Positions 11,151 through 21,644 of a stretch of DNA of 64,000 nt are shown here, piece after piece. The stretch is from assembly GCA_900642245.1 (NCBI GenBank), contig CAAAJI010000003.1, positions 987,207 through 1,051,206 on the forward strand, written 5' to 3'. Positions within the stretch are counted from its first letter, which is position 1; each line of letters begins with the position of its first letter. This stretch comes from Fragilaria radians. Its lineage: Eukaryota; Bacillariophyta; Fragilariophyceae; Fragilariales; Fragilariaceae. The translations under genes and the position numbers were made by a program. A model generated the notes under the pieces. That model saw nothing but the letters and a program-made list of their open reading frames with translations, was not told the DNA's origin and searched no databases.

Positions 11151-12149
11151 ATGGATTTACTTGGTACATACGGTTCTGATGATTCTTCAAGCAACGAGGA
11201 AGATGAGTGTGCAGATGGTCATAGGATCGGCAAAAGTAATTCTTCAGCTATTAGCAAAAGAAGTAAGAGATTAGTCTCGCTGCATGCCGTGTTACCGCGT
11301 CAAATATTCGAACGTTTAACAAAGGGTGGAGATGTTGACAGTGATGACGAAGACGACGATATTGCATTGAACTCGACCGTATTGAAGTCCAGCAGTAATA
11401 ATTCCAGATCTGGAGCTGATCCAGGTCTATCTTCCTTATTGAACGAACTTGGATCGGTGCCAACATCTGGAGTTTCAGACGCTTTGGCATCCAAAATGAA
11501 AAATGGGGAGAAAAGCATGCATGTTGTCTCGTCGACAATAGTCAGATCTCCGAAGAGAGAAAGCATCGAAAACTACGTAAATTATGATCAAAATTCTGCT
11601 CGTTTGGCAGCCAATACTGAGACATCTCAAATTGATACATATTCTAATTCGATTTCCCGATCAATGTTGAATGTTCCACGTCCATCAGTAGCCGCCGCCA
11701 TGTATAAGGGCATTTCTCTCAATAATGTTTCATCGATATCCTCAAATTCTGAATTATCTCATGAGGCTGTATCTGAAAGTGATAACCACGATGAAAGAAG
11801 AAAGCCCATGTCACGAAAAGAGATAGAAAAATCACTTAGATCTGGAAACTTGGATGTTGTGGAGGATTCCATTAATTTCCACACGATTGCTGCTGAATCA
11901 AATATTTACTCGGCTGAGCAACTACCGGTTCCAAGCCGCACCAAAACTGGAGTTCGGATTGCACCAGTTGCGATGTACGATACAAAATCGGGTACAGATG
12001 TGGTGGGAGCCAACGTTTCCGGGAAGGCAAGGTCGAAAAACCAGATCAATTTTCTCATGGTAAGCGCTGCAGCATACGAAGCAAACGAAGCGCAAAAGCA
12101 AAACTTGAAATCGCAAAGAGCGAGTTCCAAGCGTAAATATGGATGGTAA
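11151..12149 (+). CDS. PRCC-like protein (PRCC_C domain)
   Basis: Single-exon protein of 332 residues. The N-terminus opens with MDLLGTYGSDDSSSNEED, the acidic start seen in PRCC-type proteins. The middle is Ser/Asn-rich and low complexity. The last ~40 residues match the PRCC C-terminal signature: a QINFLM strand-helix start, an Ala/Glu-rich helix, and the ending SSKRKYGW, equivalent to the family's terminal K-x-KYG-[FW]. Human PRCC is a nuclear protein tied to pre-mRNA splicing and the mitotic checkpoint, so a nuclear splicing-related role is expected. The ATG used is the first in frame and is followed by the conserved start. Convergent with cyclin H, stop codons 54 bp apart. An array of repeats lies immediately upstream, leaving about 150 bp for a promoter. 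Confidence 0.82.
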   Translation: MDLLGTYGSDDSSSNEEDECADGHRIGKSNSSAISKRSKRLVSLHAVLPRQIFERLTKGGDVDSDDEDDDIALNSTVLKSSSNNSRSGADPGLSSLLNELGSVPTSGVSDALASKMKNGEKSMHVVSSTIVRSPKRESIENYVNYDQNSARLAANTETSQIDTYSNSISRSMLNVPRPSVAAAMYKGISLNNVSSISSNSELSHEAVSESDNHDERRKPMSRKEIEKSLRSGNLDVVEDSINFHTIAAESNIYSAEQLPVPSRTKTGVRIAPVAMYDTKSGTDVVGANVSGKARSKNQINFLMVSAAAYEANEAQKQNLKSQRASSKRKYGW

Positions 12150-12203
12150 CTACATCGGTAAGGTACTACAATTGAAGTAACTTTTAAACAACAAGCATAA
12201 TGC

Positions 12204-13346
12204 TTATTTTGATTGCTTAGATTTTGATTCAGGGTCTGTGCCTTCATTCAAATCATCCAGTTTTCGTTTTTTCTTTTTCTTTTCACCTCCTCTACATTTC
12301 TTGAGTTTCTTGTGGACGCCCTTGAGAGTTTGTAAGTCAACCTTATGGTTTCCGCATCCATACTTTCCTTCTTTCAAATCTTTCAACATTTCACATAGCT
12401 CAATAACTCGTCTCTGGACTGCTTTGTAATTCTGATCTTCAAATCTACTTTCGATATATCCAAGGAAATCGATCTTTGGAACATCGGTATTACTTATTTG
12501 ATCATTGGCAACCATTAATGCAGCTAAACCAATCTGACCAGGACTATAAAGGAGCGGTATATCACTAACAATAACATCATCAACCAACGATCTCGCTGCA
12601 TTATGTATGGGTGATAAGTCCTGACCAATGATTGGCCGAATTTCTCCATTCCTGAAGGTTACGAGAAGGCTACCGTTACTTGTTTTGAGAAAGGTACGTA
12701 AATCTTCCGTGAGTGCAAGCACTGCTTTATACGGATGGAAGCAAAGTAAATCACAATTGATTCCACCCAGAAGAACATACTCAGCTCTCAAAATTTCAGA
12801 TTGCACAACTGGTGCGTTCATTAATTTTGTTCCTTCTTCCAGGTGATGAACTTGTGTCATGCAATCTTCAACCTTAGTGGCCAAGAACGCTGCTGCGACT
12901 AAAATATGCTTCGGATCATACAGCATAACTGAGTTGCTAAGAAAAAATCTCCGGAAGATCATCGCAGCCGTAGCGGTGACTTTCACTTCTCTACGAAGAT
13001 ATTGATTTTGTGCCAACGGCCCAACCAACGATGAAATTTTGGCAGCATAAAATGCAACTAATAGCTCTTCCTCCTCGGGCTCAAGGAAGGGATTTCCATT
13101 AGCGGAAACGATTTCATTGCCTAACGGCATAATCCCTTCATTTCCAATTTCCCTTCGACTCTTGAATCCACAAGCAAAAGTGAAGAAAGGCGTCGAAGAA
13201 TTGTGATTACTGCCAAAAGGATCGAAATCCGGATTATCGATTAAATACTTTCGTGCCTCATAATTTGCACGTTGACGGCAAACATGTAAATCACTGGGGG
13301 TAAAAATCCAATCCTTGGCTTGAGTTGATGATCCGTAATCACACAT
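12204..13346 (-). CDS. CCNH: Cyclin H (TFIIH/CAK subunit)
   Basis: Single-exon protein of 380 residues, longer than the ~320 usual for animal cyclin H. The first cyclin box is clear at about residues 115-175: AAMIFRRFFLSNSVMLYDP, then AAAFLATKVED with the conserved Lys-Val-Glu. A second, more degenerate box covers about residues 220-330 (LLYSPGQIGLAALMVAND). Upstream is the cyclin H-type N-terminal helix region with the conserved W-x-F near residue 13. The C-terminus is strongly basic (EKKKKKRKL), probably a nuclear localisation signal. Cyclin H activates CDK7 in the CDK-activating kinase module of TFIIH, acting in cell-cycle control and in RNA polymerase II CTD phosphorylation. Cyclin C or L is a less likely alternative. 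Confidence 0.85.
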   Translation of the reverse strand: MCDYGSSTQAKDWIFTPSDLHVCRQRANYEARKYLIDNPDFDPFGSNHNSSTPFFTFACGFKSRREIGNEGIMPLGNEIVSANGNPFLEPEEEELLVAFYAAKISSLVGPLAQNQYLRREVKVTATAAMIFRRFFLSNSVMLYDPKHILVAAAFLATKVEDCMTQVHHLEEGTKLMNAPVVQSEILRAEYVLLGGINCDLLCFHPYKAVLALTEDLRTFLKTSNGSLLVTFRNGEIRPIIGQDLSPIHNAARSLVDDVIVSDIPLLYSPGQIGLAALMVANDQISNTDVPKIDFLGYIESRFEDQNYKAVQRRVIELCEMLKDLKEGKYGCGNHKVDLQTLKGVHKKLKKCRGGEKKKKKRKLDDLNEGTDPESKSKQSK

Positions 13347-13522
13347 CTAGTTTATAGATAATTACATTGGGTGTTTTTGGTGAGTGTCTATGGTCTTCAT
13401 TCACAGTACAATATCGAAAGTATAAAATACAGGACAGGACGTATTTGCATAGTACCTGGGTTATACAACCATTGTTGTATGTTTCTGTACATTTCTACAC
13501 GACTCAATTTTTCATACTACTT

Positions 13523-13591
13523 GTACTATTCCAAAAAGTATAGTACGGCTCAGTATTGCTATGTAGATTTAACGAAGATTTGGAATAGTAC
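13523..13591. promoter_or_regulatory. 13-bp inverted repeat upstream of cyclin H
   Basis: GTACTATTCCAAA at 13523-13535 is repeated as its exact reverse complement at 13579-13591, 43 bp apart, about 180-245 bp upstream of the cyclin H start. Further TAGTAC words occur at about 13450, 13550 and 13694. It could be a pair of binding sites or part of a small palindromic repeat; function is inference only. Confidence 0.35.
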
Positions 13592-14139
13592 GAGATTTTT
13601 CGAAAAATTCAATTCCGTTGTATTTTCTGTAGTATTTTTCACACGGAATCTACAACTACAACCGGAACCTTTGGCGACACCACGCAATAAAACATAGTAC
13701 AATTTGGCTCCTCAAAATTCCTGTCGGTGCTGGAACTATAGATTTTGAAGATGAACAGCAAAGTGACCCTTGATCGCTACAAATCAATTCTGGACTCCCT
13801 TATGTCGTTTCTTCATCAAAAATATGTTAAGTAGATAATATGATTGCAAGGTGGGGTGTGGGGGAACATTGACCGAATAGGAATGTAAAATTTTGCTTCA
13901 AGGTTTCAAGACCCAGAGCCTTTCATCGAAGAATTTGGAACTAGATTGGGAAGCCAGGCTTTTTTGAATTATCAGTGTCAATTAATTGTAAGAAGGGATT
14001 GAAGATACAGGCTAGGTAACTATTGATAATATTTGTTTGAACAACAAATTCTCGAACTGTTTGAACAAAAGGACTGACAGCAAAAGGGGATTGACAGCAC
14101 AGATGCAAGCAAGGCTTATTGGGGACGATCGAAACAGTA
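13592..14139. other. Intergenic, nothing recognised
   Basis: Non-coding stretch beyond the cyclin H promoter region. No gene, repeat or RNA signature was seen. Confidence 0.4.
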
Positions 14140-14262
14140 GGAGAGTGGAGTAAAGGTTGAAGCAGAGGGTGGAGTGAAGGGTCGAGCAAGGGGTGGAGCA
14201 GAGGGTGGAGCAGAGGGTGGAGCAGAGGGTGCAGCAGAGGGTGGAGTGGAGGGTGGAGTGAT
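14140..14262 (+). repeat. 12-bp minisatellite (GCAGAGGGTGGA)
   Basis: About ten tandem or near-tandem copies of a purine-rich 12-mer, GCAGAGGGTGGA, with variants AGTGGA, GGTGCA and GAGTAA at the edges. Because 12 is a multiple of 3, all frames stay open on both strands, which creates proline/leucine- or glycine-rich frames that are artefacts of the repeat. Confidence 0.85.
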
Positions 14263-16311
14263 GAACTCCATCTCTGCAGATTCAACCCTGTCTCCTTTGC
14301 CACAAAATCTTATTGATTTGTGGCAGGAGTACATTGAGGGAATTGGAGGGAGAAAACCTGCAAGGCTTTTCTCCTTTTCTGAGCGGGGTTGAGTGAAGGA
14401 TAAGTACCATCCCCGGAAGATTTGCTGGATATGATTTCTAGCCAAATAAGAAGAAGTGCAATCAGCCAATTCATCAATTGATGCAATCTACAATTCACAT
14501 CGACAGCAAATGAGTGCAACAAATATCAATAATGGATGGAAGTGAGATACGAAAAATGAAGTACAAAAAATGGGAATCTGAGTCCTAATTTATGATTTTA
14601 AATGGGTAATCTGAGATGAAAATCAGGATTAAAGGGCAGGTTTTTTTCATCGAGCCTACGCTCAACAGGTTCGATTTTTTCCTGCTGGCGGTTTGCGATG
14701 ATCAAGTTGACGATTAATGTAGAGTGATGAATTAGTGAACTAACGACATCAATAATTTTGACTTTGAATTTTTCCATCACATTTTTGTTACTGTAGCTAG
14801 CTAGTGACTCATAAAACTAGTAAATTTTTTTCAATACGATGTTTTCTCTGTAGACTTAACACGACAAAAGCATACTGAAGACTACGGGTTGTAGCCGAGG
14901 TTGCAGAAAATTCATGTATTCCCATAGTGTCAAAATTGATGAATGTTGATGACGCAGCGAAATTCCCTAAAGATGATCATAATGAAGTGTAGCCGTGACA
15001 TGAACGCATAGCTAGATTTAACACATAAATACTAATTCATTCGTGAAGTTAAGGTTTAGAATATTTATCAAGCATTCTTGTCACAAACAGTTTATTAACT
15101 CATGCCTTTTCCAGATGTTTCAGCTTGCTTGCACACCTGGAATCGTTAAACCTCCACGGGATATGCAAACCACAATTTTTTTAGTTTCATCGTCGAGAGT
15201 AAGCACTTCATGCGTAATGGATGTGCTGGTCAAATTCCAGCATGATGGATGTATTGGATTATGATATGGTCAACCGAAGAAACCACGAAGATAATCTTTG
15301 GATTGCATTACATGGCATGGCAGAAGCAAACCCTGCCTTTTCTAACAAGTATCATGTCAAGCACTGAAGTGTAGAGGGTTGTATTTGACAATAACATGGT
15401 TTGTATGTTTTCATCAATATGACTCCAGCATATTGCCTTGACTCAGAAAGCCATTCCTCATTTATTCTGATTGAATTCCCGGAAGGCCTTCAAAAAAGGA
15501 GGTTGAATTTGAATCCGATATCTTACAAGATTGTCACAGTTATGTACCTCAAGTCTTTAGCCAGTTAAGCCTTAACAACCTCTTTATTTGTTAATCACTT
15601 TGTTGTTAACTTCAGGCAGCATTATTTCGGAAAGAAGTGTTATCCTTTACACAATAACATCAATTATCCTATAGCAGCAATAAAAGAAATACTTAGCTCC
15701 CCATTTTCCCGATATGTTCTTATCCTGCCACCGCATCCTTTTCATATCCTCCCTTGTCTGCAGTAGGCCAAGGCTTATGATGCATATTGTTACCTCCGAA
15801 GGCATGAGAGTTGTATTTCGACTGCCTTATTGATTGGAAGGAATAAAAGCTATACTCACCCCAAGCGCAAATTATTAACACATGGAACGAGAGAATAAAG
15901 AGTTTCAGCTAAATGCAAAACCATTTAAGATTAAGTCACAGGATGAGAAATCATTTAGTACCAGATTTGTCCAGAACAATCAGGTAGGCAGAATCCTGTG
16001 GTTGATTGTTCCCAATCAGAAAACGTAATGTATTGAAGATAGAAGATTTGCGTGACAATTGAGATATATCTGTGAAATCACTCCTTTTAATGAAAGAAAG
16101 GTTACTTTTCAGCTTTAGGCGCAGATGACATTCCGGAGCAAAGATAACCTACCAATAGAATGAATAATCAGGTTAGTGTACATACATTCATTCCATTCTT
16201 CGATTTTTTTGCTAACACATTTAAGTCATATCATCGCTGAAGGTAGTACAAGTAGTCCGGTAGATTAGTAGATGTAGTACATCAAGTAAACACACATTTC
16301 TATTCTTGTGA
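14263..16311. other. Intergenic, nothing recognised
   Basis: About 2 kb before the two-pore channel gene. A short frame at about 15245-15370 (starting MDVLDYDMVNRRNHEDNLW) is open for some 40 codons but matches nothing I know. A near-palindrome GATGTAGTACATC lies at 16271-16283, about 30 bp before the channel ATG, and may be a promoter element. Confidence 0.4.
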
Positions 16312-18801
16312 ATGTCTTCAGCAATTAGTTGTGAAACTACCGTTCTTTTGAACAACACCAGCGAAAAGTCCACATCACGGCGGATAACCACTTGGAAGCC
16401 TTGGCTATGGATACCTCATCAAGAATGGAGCTTAGCGGATAGCGAAGGGTTCGAAAACTCCTCAGCCACAATGCAAGCGGCATTTCTGATTCAAGACGCT
16501 GTTGTGGGTATGGATGAATCTTTGGAGTCGTCGAGGACTGATATATATGATGCCAGATCGAGACTTGAATCCAGTATTAGAATCACTGATATGGATAATG
16601 TTTGCTGTCAATTTTATTCCTCTACGATAGTTAGAACAGTGCGAAACGTACTTTTACACATTCTGGTTCTTTTATCCTTCCTCGAACCGCCTTCTTGGTG
16701 CCGATACGCTCCAAAATCCATTGGAACTTCGGAAACATGGGATCCTAAAGGATATTGCCATCAAGCGATAAATATTCGAGGAATTCCCGCAGGTGGCGGA
16801 GATACAATTGTAGACTACTATCCAAATACTTCCACCATTCTGTTGACTGTTCTTGAATCTCAGTTCATCGAGTTCATCTGTCTCCTAGGACTATGGATAT
16901 ATTTTTTTATATACCTTCGACGTGATCGATGGTCCTTTATACGATTCCTTCGATCCAGTCGACAGCCAACAGTCCGAATGCTTGAATTTGTCGTTTTAAA
17001 CTTTTCTACGTTGGCGTTAGTTTTTGACGCTTTCACTCAAATGAGGTGGCAACGTAACTTCCTCCCCTATTGCCGAATCATTCTTTATGTCATATCTTAC
17101 CGTGATTGCTTGCGCGAGTTTCAATCCTTGTGCAATATGTTGCCAGAAGTGGTGAATAGCCTCTTTCTTTTGTTTCTCTTTATGGCATTCTATTCTTGGA
17201 TTGGAGTTGTTTGCTTTTATGGATCCGAAGAAGGGGATCAATTCTTTCCTAATATTTTTGATGCAATGTTCACGCTTTGGATAGCGACTACAACTGCAAA
17301 TTATCCAGATGTTATGATGTCGGCGTATAATCAAAATCGCATGGCTGCAATTTACTTTATTGTTTACATGATGGTTACGTTCTTTTTCCTCATGAATATT
17401 ATTCTTGCCTCCGTGGTAAATGCCTACGATAATGAATTGGAAAGTCGAAGAGAAATTCAATCCCGATTGATGCATGAGAAATTGACCGCGGCCTTCGACC
17501 TCATGGACCCAAATGAAACTGGTCGTGTCCACCATGACTGTATCATGGAATTATTTAGTACTCTCCATTATAACTTCGACGATTTTCGGAAAATCTCGCG
17601 CGAAGAGGCTTCGATAATGTTCAATATACTCGACAAGGATGAATTGAATTCACTCTCCAGGGATCAATTCATGAACATTGGTCATGTTTTGTTATTGGAA
17701 TTGATACAGAACAGTGATCGGAAGCCATATCTTCAAGTTCAATTTCCAGCCCTCTTTGAAAGCTCACCATTCCAAGCTTTCCGCACTTTCATCGATTCGA
17801 GTACTTTTGAATCGTCGATTGATGTCATTCTAGTAATTAACGCATTTCTTGTCTTAATACAGTCCTATCCCATGTTAATTGGAATATCTATTGATTTAAG
17901 TACAGTAAATGATGATAGCAAGAATATCACATTATGGGAGGGTATGGAAAGTGTGTTTACATGCATTTACGTTTTGGAGATTGCAAGCAAAATCTTGGTA
18001 AATGGATGGCATAATTTTGCAGAATCAAATCGGAACATATTTGATGCCATAATCACAGTTTTGGCTGTGCTTGCAACAGCCTATGAACATTACGCTAATG
18101 AAATCCATGACACACGACTGATCCGTTTCATTGTAATGGCACGAGTACTTCGACTTACCCGATTATTAGTGGCGTTAGCGCCATTTCAGCTTGTAGCTCG
18201 GATTGCAATTGAGGTAATCGCCCGTGCAAAGTTCATCTTACTGATGCTATTTTGCGTCTGTTATTGTTTCGCCACATTTGGAGTGCAAATCTTTGGTGGC
18301 ATGATATCAAGGAACCCTACCGATTCTCTGGCCTATTTATTACTCGACAGTGATTTTGCCCGAAATAACTATTGGGCTAATAACTTCAACGACATGCTGG
18401 GAGCTATGAACGTTCTTTTCAATCTTTTGGTCGTTAACAATTGGACTGAATGCCAAGCTGGATTCGAGGCTGTCACACAGTCTCGATACAATCGCTTCTT
18501 TTTCGTTGCTTTCCATGTTGCGGGAGTTGTCTTGGTAAACAATTTAGTGCTTGCATTTATCATAAATGCCTTTATTCAGCAATGGGATCTTCGCCATGAG
18601 AAGTCGACACAAAGCATTGCACCACAAGAAGTTATTATTTTAGCAAGGAGGACAAAGGAAATTCAAGACTTGGATAGTCCGATTGAATACAGAGCCAAAA
18701 TTAGACATGGTGGCACATTTATGAACGCGGCGCAGCAAGCACATGTCTACAAAAATATCTTTTCATCTTCATCTTCCATTTCATCATCTCACACTTCATA
18801 A
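16312..18801 (+). CDS. Two-pore cation channel (TPC1-like, EF-hand region)
   Basis: Single-exon protein of 829 residues with two six-helix channel domains, the plan of two-pore channels. Domain I starts with an S1 helix carrying the family word FLEPPSWC (about residue 123). Its pore filter is ATTTANYPDVM near residue 325, very like the plant TPC1 filter. A cytosolic linker (about residues 385-465) has two EF-hand-like stretches: AFDLMDPNETGRVH, and a weaker NILDKDELNSLSRDQF. Domain II follows, with a strongly charged S4 (MARVLRLTRLLVAL, about residue 608) and filter NNWTECQAG near residue 707. TPCs conduct Na+ or Ca2+ across vacuolar or endolysosomal membranes, and domain II S4 is the main voltage sensor. 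An EF-hand linker fits Ca2+ regulation as in plant TPC1. The family call is firm; ion selectivity and location are inferred. Confidence 0.9.
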   Translation: MSSAISCETTVLLNNTSEKSTSRRITTWKPWLWIPHQEWSLADSEGFENSSATMQAAFLIQDAVVGMDESLESSRTDIYDARSRLESSIRITDMDNVCCQFYSSTIVRTVRNVLLHILVLLSFLEPPSWCRYAPKSIGTSETWDPKGYCHQAINIRGIPAGGGDTIVDYYPNTSTILLTVLESQFIEFICLLGLWIYFFIYLRRDRWSFIRFLRSSRQPTVRMLEFVVLNFSTLALVFDAFTQMRWQRNFLPYCRIILYVISYRDCLREFQSLCNMLPEVVNSLFLLFLFMAFYSWIGVVCFYGSEEGDQFFPNIFDAMFTLWIATTTANYPDVMMSAYNQNRMAAIYFIVYMMVTFFFLMNIILASVVNAYDNELESRREIQSRLMHEKLTAAFDLMDPNETGRVHHDCIMELFSTLHYNFDDFRKISREEASIMFNILDKDELNSLSRDQFMNIGHVLLLELIQNSDRKPYLQVQFPALFESSPFQAFRTFIDSSTFESSIDVILVINAFLVLIQSYPMLIGISIDLSTVNDDSKNITLWEGMESVFTCIYVLEIASKILVNGWHNFAESNRNIFDAIITVLAVLATAYEHYANEIHDTRLIRFIVMARVLRLTRLLVALAPFQLVARIAIEVIARAKFILLMLFCVCYCFATFGVQIFGGMISRNPTDSLAYLLLDSDFARNNYWANNFNDMLGAMNVLFNLLVVNNWTECQAGFEAVTQSRYNRFFFVAFHVAGVVLVNNLVLAFIINAFIQQWDLRHEKSTQSIAPQEVIILARRTKEIQDLDSPIEYRAKIRHGGTFMNAAQQAHVYKNIFSSSSSISSSHTS

Positions 18802-19470
18802 AGGACGATATTGACACTAAATTTTCATTTTAACCACAGAGAATGAATTTCCATATAAGTCACAATTTTGTAAACAAGTTAAGATTGAATAATCCAATTT
18901 TTATTATCAAATAAAATTGTGGCAGTAGAAATTAACTAGGCTCGTGTCAGACACACCTATAGAGAGCGTGACGTGAGTTTAAGAGTTTAGTTATGTTAAC
19001 TCTGATTTCTCTCTCGACAAAATAGCAGCCATACTGAGATGTGATGGGATTCACAAGTATGCACTGTTATGATTTAGTTAATGCAAGTTTGAATTGTTTT
19101 ATATCCATCATCAATTATTACTAGTAATGGAGTATAGTCGGGTTGAGATTTCTCTGAATCCTTTTCAAAGAATTTAGTAAATTTTTGGCATTTTATGGTT
19201 TCATGCATGTCATGCTACCGCATAGCAAGTTAATGATGTAACGACTTAATGGCAGACGCAGGACTTAAACAGGGGCTATAGAGTGACGTAAGGCATAATC
19301 AGTTAAGTATTTATTAGGGTCATGCTTCGATTTTGAGTCACATTTTGAGTTGTGCACACAATCTAATGTGTTTTCAGTTATGACTTTCAGCCAATCAAAG
19401 TTCATCTCTGAGGACAACTGTGATTTACTCATTCTCGAACATAAACTGTGAATGCAGCTACGTCTTTAAA
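18802..19470. other. Intergenic, nothing recognised
   Basis: About 670 bp between two plus-strand genes, holding the channel 3' region and presumably the promoter of the next gene. No repeat or RNA gene was seen. Confidence 0.4.
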
Positions 19471-20376
19471 ATGGAAACGATGTGCAAAAGTGAAAATCTG
19501 AACCTAACTTACAAATCATCTTTTGTCGAGAAAGCAAGATTTCGATCACACAAATTTCTTCCTTCAAACATGATACATACTTCTACCTTCGATGAAGCAA
19601 TGTCTTGCCCTTTTATAAACGAAACCCAAAAGACAAAAAGATGGACTATGAATGCAATATCTTCCAACACTGCACATTCCATTAGTTCTTTATTTGGCGA
19701 CAATGATTGTACCGATGCTGACTTAGAATTGCTTCCATGTTTCTCTCAGTCCAATCATGCTCCAGTAGCCATTACTAAGGACGACACAGCATTAAGTGTC
19801 ATTCCAAGAGGAGACAACTTGACGAGAAATTATATCGAAGCGAAAATCGATAATTTAATCATTCATCCAATGCCTTACATCAATCATGGTATGTCACTGA
19901 GGCAAGCGACTGATATAGTAGATACCATTTCATCTTGGATATCGCAACTCCAGAAACGTGAAGTTTTCAATATTTTACTTTTAGTTTTGTTCTGTGCTCA
20001 ATTGATGTTTACCATGATCTAACATTGATTTTCTGCTTTCTTAGCAAATTCCAATTTTGAGTGTGTACACTTCGACGACGAAATCAAGCGCATGTCTTGG
20101 CTGGCCATCGATTCTTTTGAAAAGACAGAAGGGGGACTTGATCCTATAATTCGTTCTGCAAAATTCTTGGAACAAAATCCTAGCTACGATTGGCGGAAGA
20201 TGAGCCTCCTACTCTGCTTGGGCGTTATGCTTGTTTTATGCTTTTCCCGAGTGATGATAATTCGTAGCGATGGCCACGGCTTGATTCAGCAAGACTCCCC
20301 AAGCCTTGATAAACAGTCATTAAAAGGCGAAAAATTCTCGCCAATGATTCTCATACCAAATCTACACCCTCCCTGA
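19471..20376 (+). CDS. Unknown C-terminally membrane-anchored protein (one intron)
   Basis: I do not recognise this protein. I read it as join(19471..19957,20045..20376), 272 residues. The ATG at 19471 (METMCKSENLN) is the first in a frame that is otherwise open only from a GTG. The 87-nt intron starts GTGAAG and ends TTTCTTAG, with a good branch-site CTAAC about 25 nt before the acceptor. Splicing in phase 1 gives ...SWISQLQK-PNSNFECVHF..., removing a stop and a hydrophobic read-through. The N-terminal two thirds is soluble and Ser/Asn-rich. One clear membrane helix (MSLLLCLGVMLVLCFSRVMI, about residues 216-235) lies near the C-terminus with about 37 residues after it. It may be a tail-anchored or single-pass protein. 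Function unknown; the splice choice is the main uncertainty. Confidence 0.55.
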
Positions 20377-20536
20377 CAATTTGTGCTTAATGGTAGTTTC
20401 ATAATTCCTATCAAATCGTATTAATCCATAAACGTAAGCATTTGAAAATTGTTTCCATAATTCCTAGAATTGCTGTTATCGATTTTTGGAACATTTGGAA
20501 ACTTTTTCCGTTCTAGACTGTTAAGGATGATTCCAA

Positions 20537-21307
20537 CTAGTACATACTCCGAATAGACCCACGTTCAGTTCCTCTGGGTAGTTCGATTTTTTCCTTATTC
20601 TTCATCAAGAAATCGATGTTGGCAACATATGCGCTCCTCACGCTTCGAAGGGCTTTCTTAGAAAGAAAATAAAAGTGCGTATCGACGGCATATACTGCTT
20701 GTACACGATGAAACTCCTGTAGCCCTGACGATTTCTTCAACTCCTTTGTAGTGGTTTTCTTGTTCGTAGATCCATCATTTTCTTCCTTTTGCGTTTCGGA
20801 TGCAGTTTCACTGGCCAACTGAAGCTTGTCCATGGCATCTGCACGGGCTGTGTAATACTTTGAGAGATCCTCCAAAACTTTGGTCAAAGCGTCTGTAGTT
20901 TCCTGTAGTTGCTTTAACGCTGTCATTTGAACGCTCACTCCAAAGTTATTGCCATCTTCCATTTTCGGAAAATGTAGAGTAATATAGTCGCACATTGTGG
21001 ACATGTCATCAATAGCATGCGACACAGCATCTTGAGAAATAGCAACGGCTGCCATAAGTTTCGGATTTTTGATAATGAAGTTTTCCGTCTGAAATGCTTG
21101 GTTGATCTCAGAAAGCCTGTTGACTGCAAAATGTTCTTTCAAGCACTTATCGATGGATTGAAGAAAATCCTCAGCGTTATCCTTGATTTGACTCGCGGCC
21201 TTAAGAGCTGCAGATTGATGGCTCTTGAGGGCAACATCTTTTAGAAATCAGGCATCATAAGTAGTCTCATTCTGATTTCGAACAATTTTACTTACTTTTA
21301 GCGACAT
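20537..21307 (-). CDS. Proteasome activator PA28 (REG) subunit
   Basis: Read as complement(join(20537..21237,21292..21307)), 238 residues; PA28-gamma is usually about 254. The first exon is only 16 nt, then a 54-nt intron (GTAAAA...CTAAAAG); the joined N-terminus MSLKVNVALKSHQ resembles the start of PA28-gamma. Diagnostic motifs are MEDGNNFGVSVQ (about residue 98), YYTARADAMDKL with a long helical C-terminal bundle, and an ending of ELPRGTERGSIRSMY. In PA28 proteins the last residues insert into pockets of the 20S proteasome ring, and the heptamer opens the gate for ubiquitin-independent degradation. A lysine/threonine-rich loop (NKKTTTKELKK) precedes the last helices. One PA28 gene in a protist most likely corresponds to the ancestral gamma type, in the nucleus. 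Prohibitin 1 lies upstream on the same strand. Confidence 0.88.
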
Positions 21308-21644
21308 GATCACGTCTTGTATTTATACACCTTTGATCTTTAGTGGAATATATTTGTGATGAAAACCACTGAAAATTAGTCGTGAGGAATGTCAGGGAAT
21401 CCAATGGAAAACGTTTCGTACTGTGCATCAAATCAACACTGGCATTAGTTTCAAAAAGTGATTCTTTTCATGGGTCTTGATAGTATAGTATCAAATTTTA
21501 GGTACTAGCTAGAAAGGATCAAGACTTTTATGAAATCAATAAAGCACGAGAAAAATATTAGACTTTATGACTAGAGGAAAAGTTTATAGGAATAGTATAG
21601 ATCAATGACTTGCTGTAGTATACTCAAAACGTTTAGCTTATCCA

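Noticed and set aside
13371..13697. 108-codon frame upstream of cyclin H
   Set aside because: No ATG at the beginning, Tyr/Ser/Phe-rich composition from an AT-rich promoter region, no domain.
13941..14469. Pro/Leu-, Ala/Pro- and Gly-rich frames on both strands at the minisatellite
   Set aside because: They are produced by the 12-bp repeat staying in frame; no start or domain supports them.
15245..15370. 40-codon frame (MDVLDYDMVNRRNHEDNLW start)
   Set aside because: Protein-like but too short, unmatched and without splice signals to extend it.
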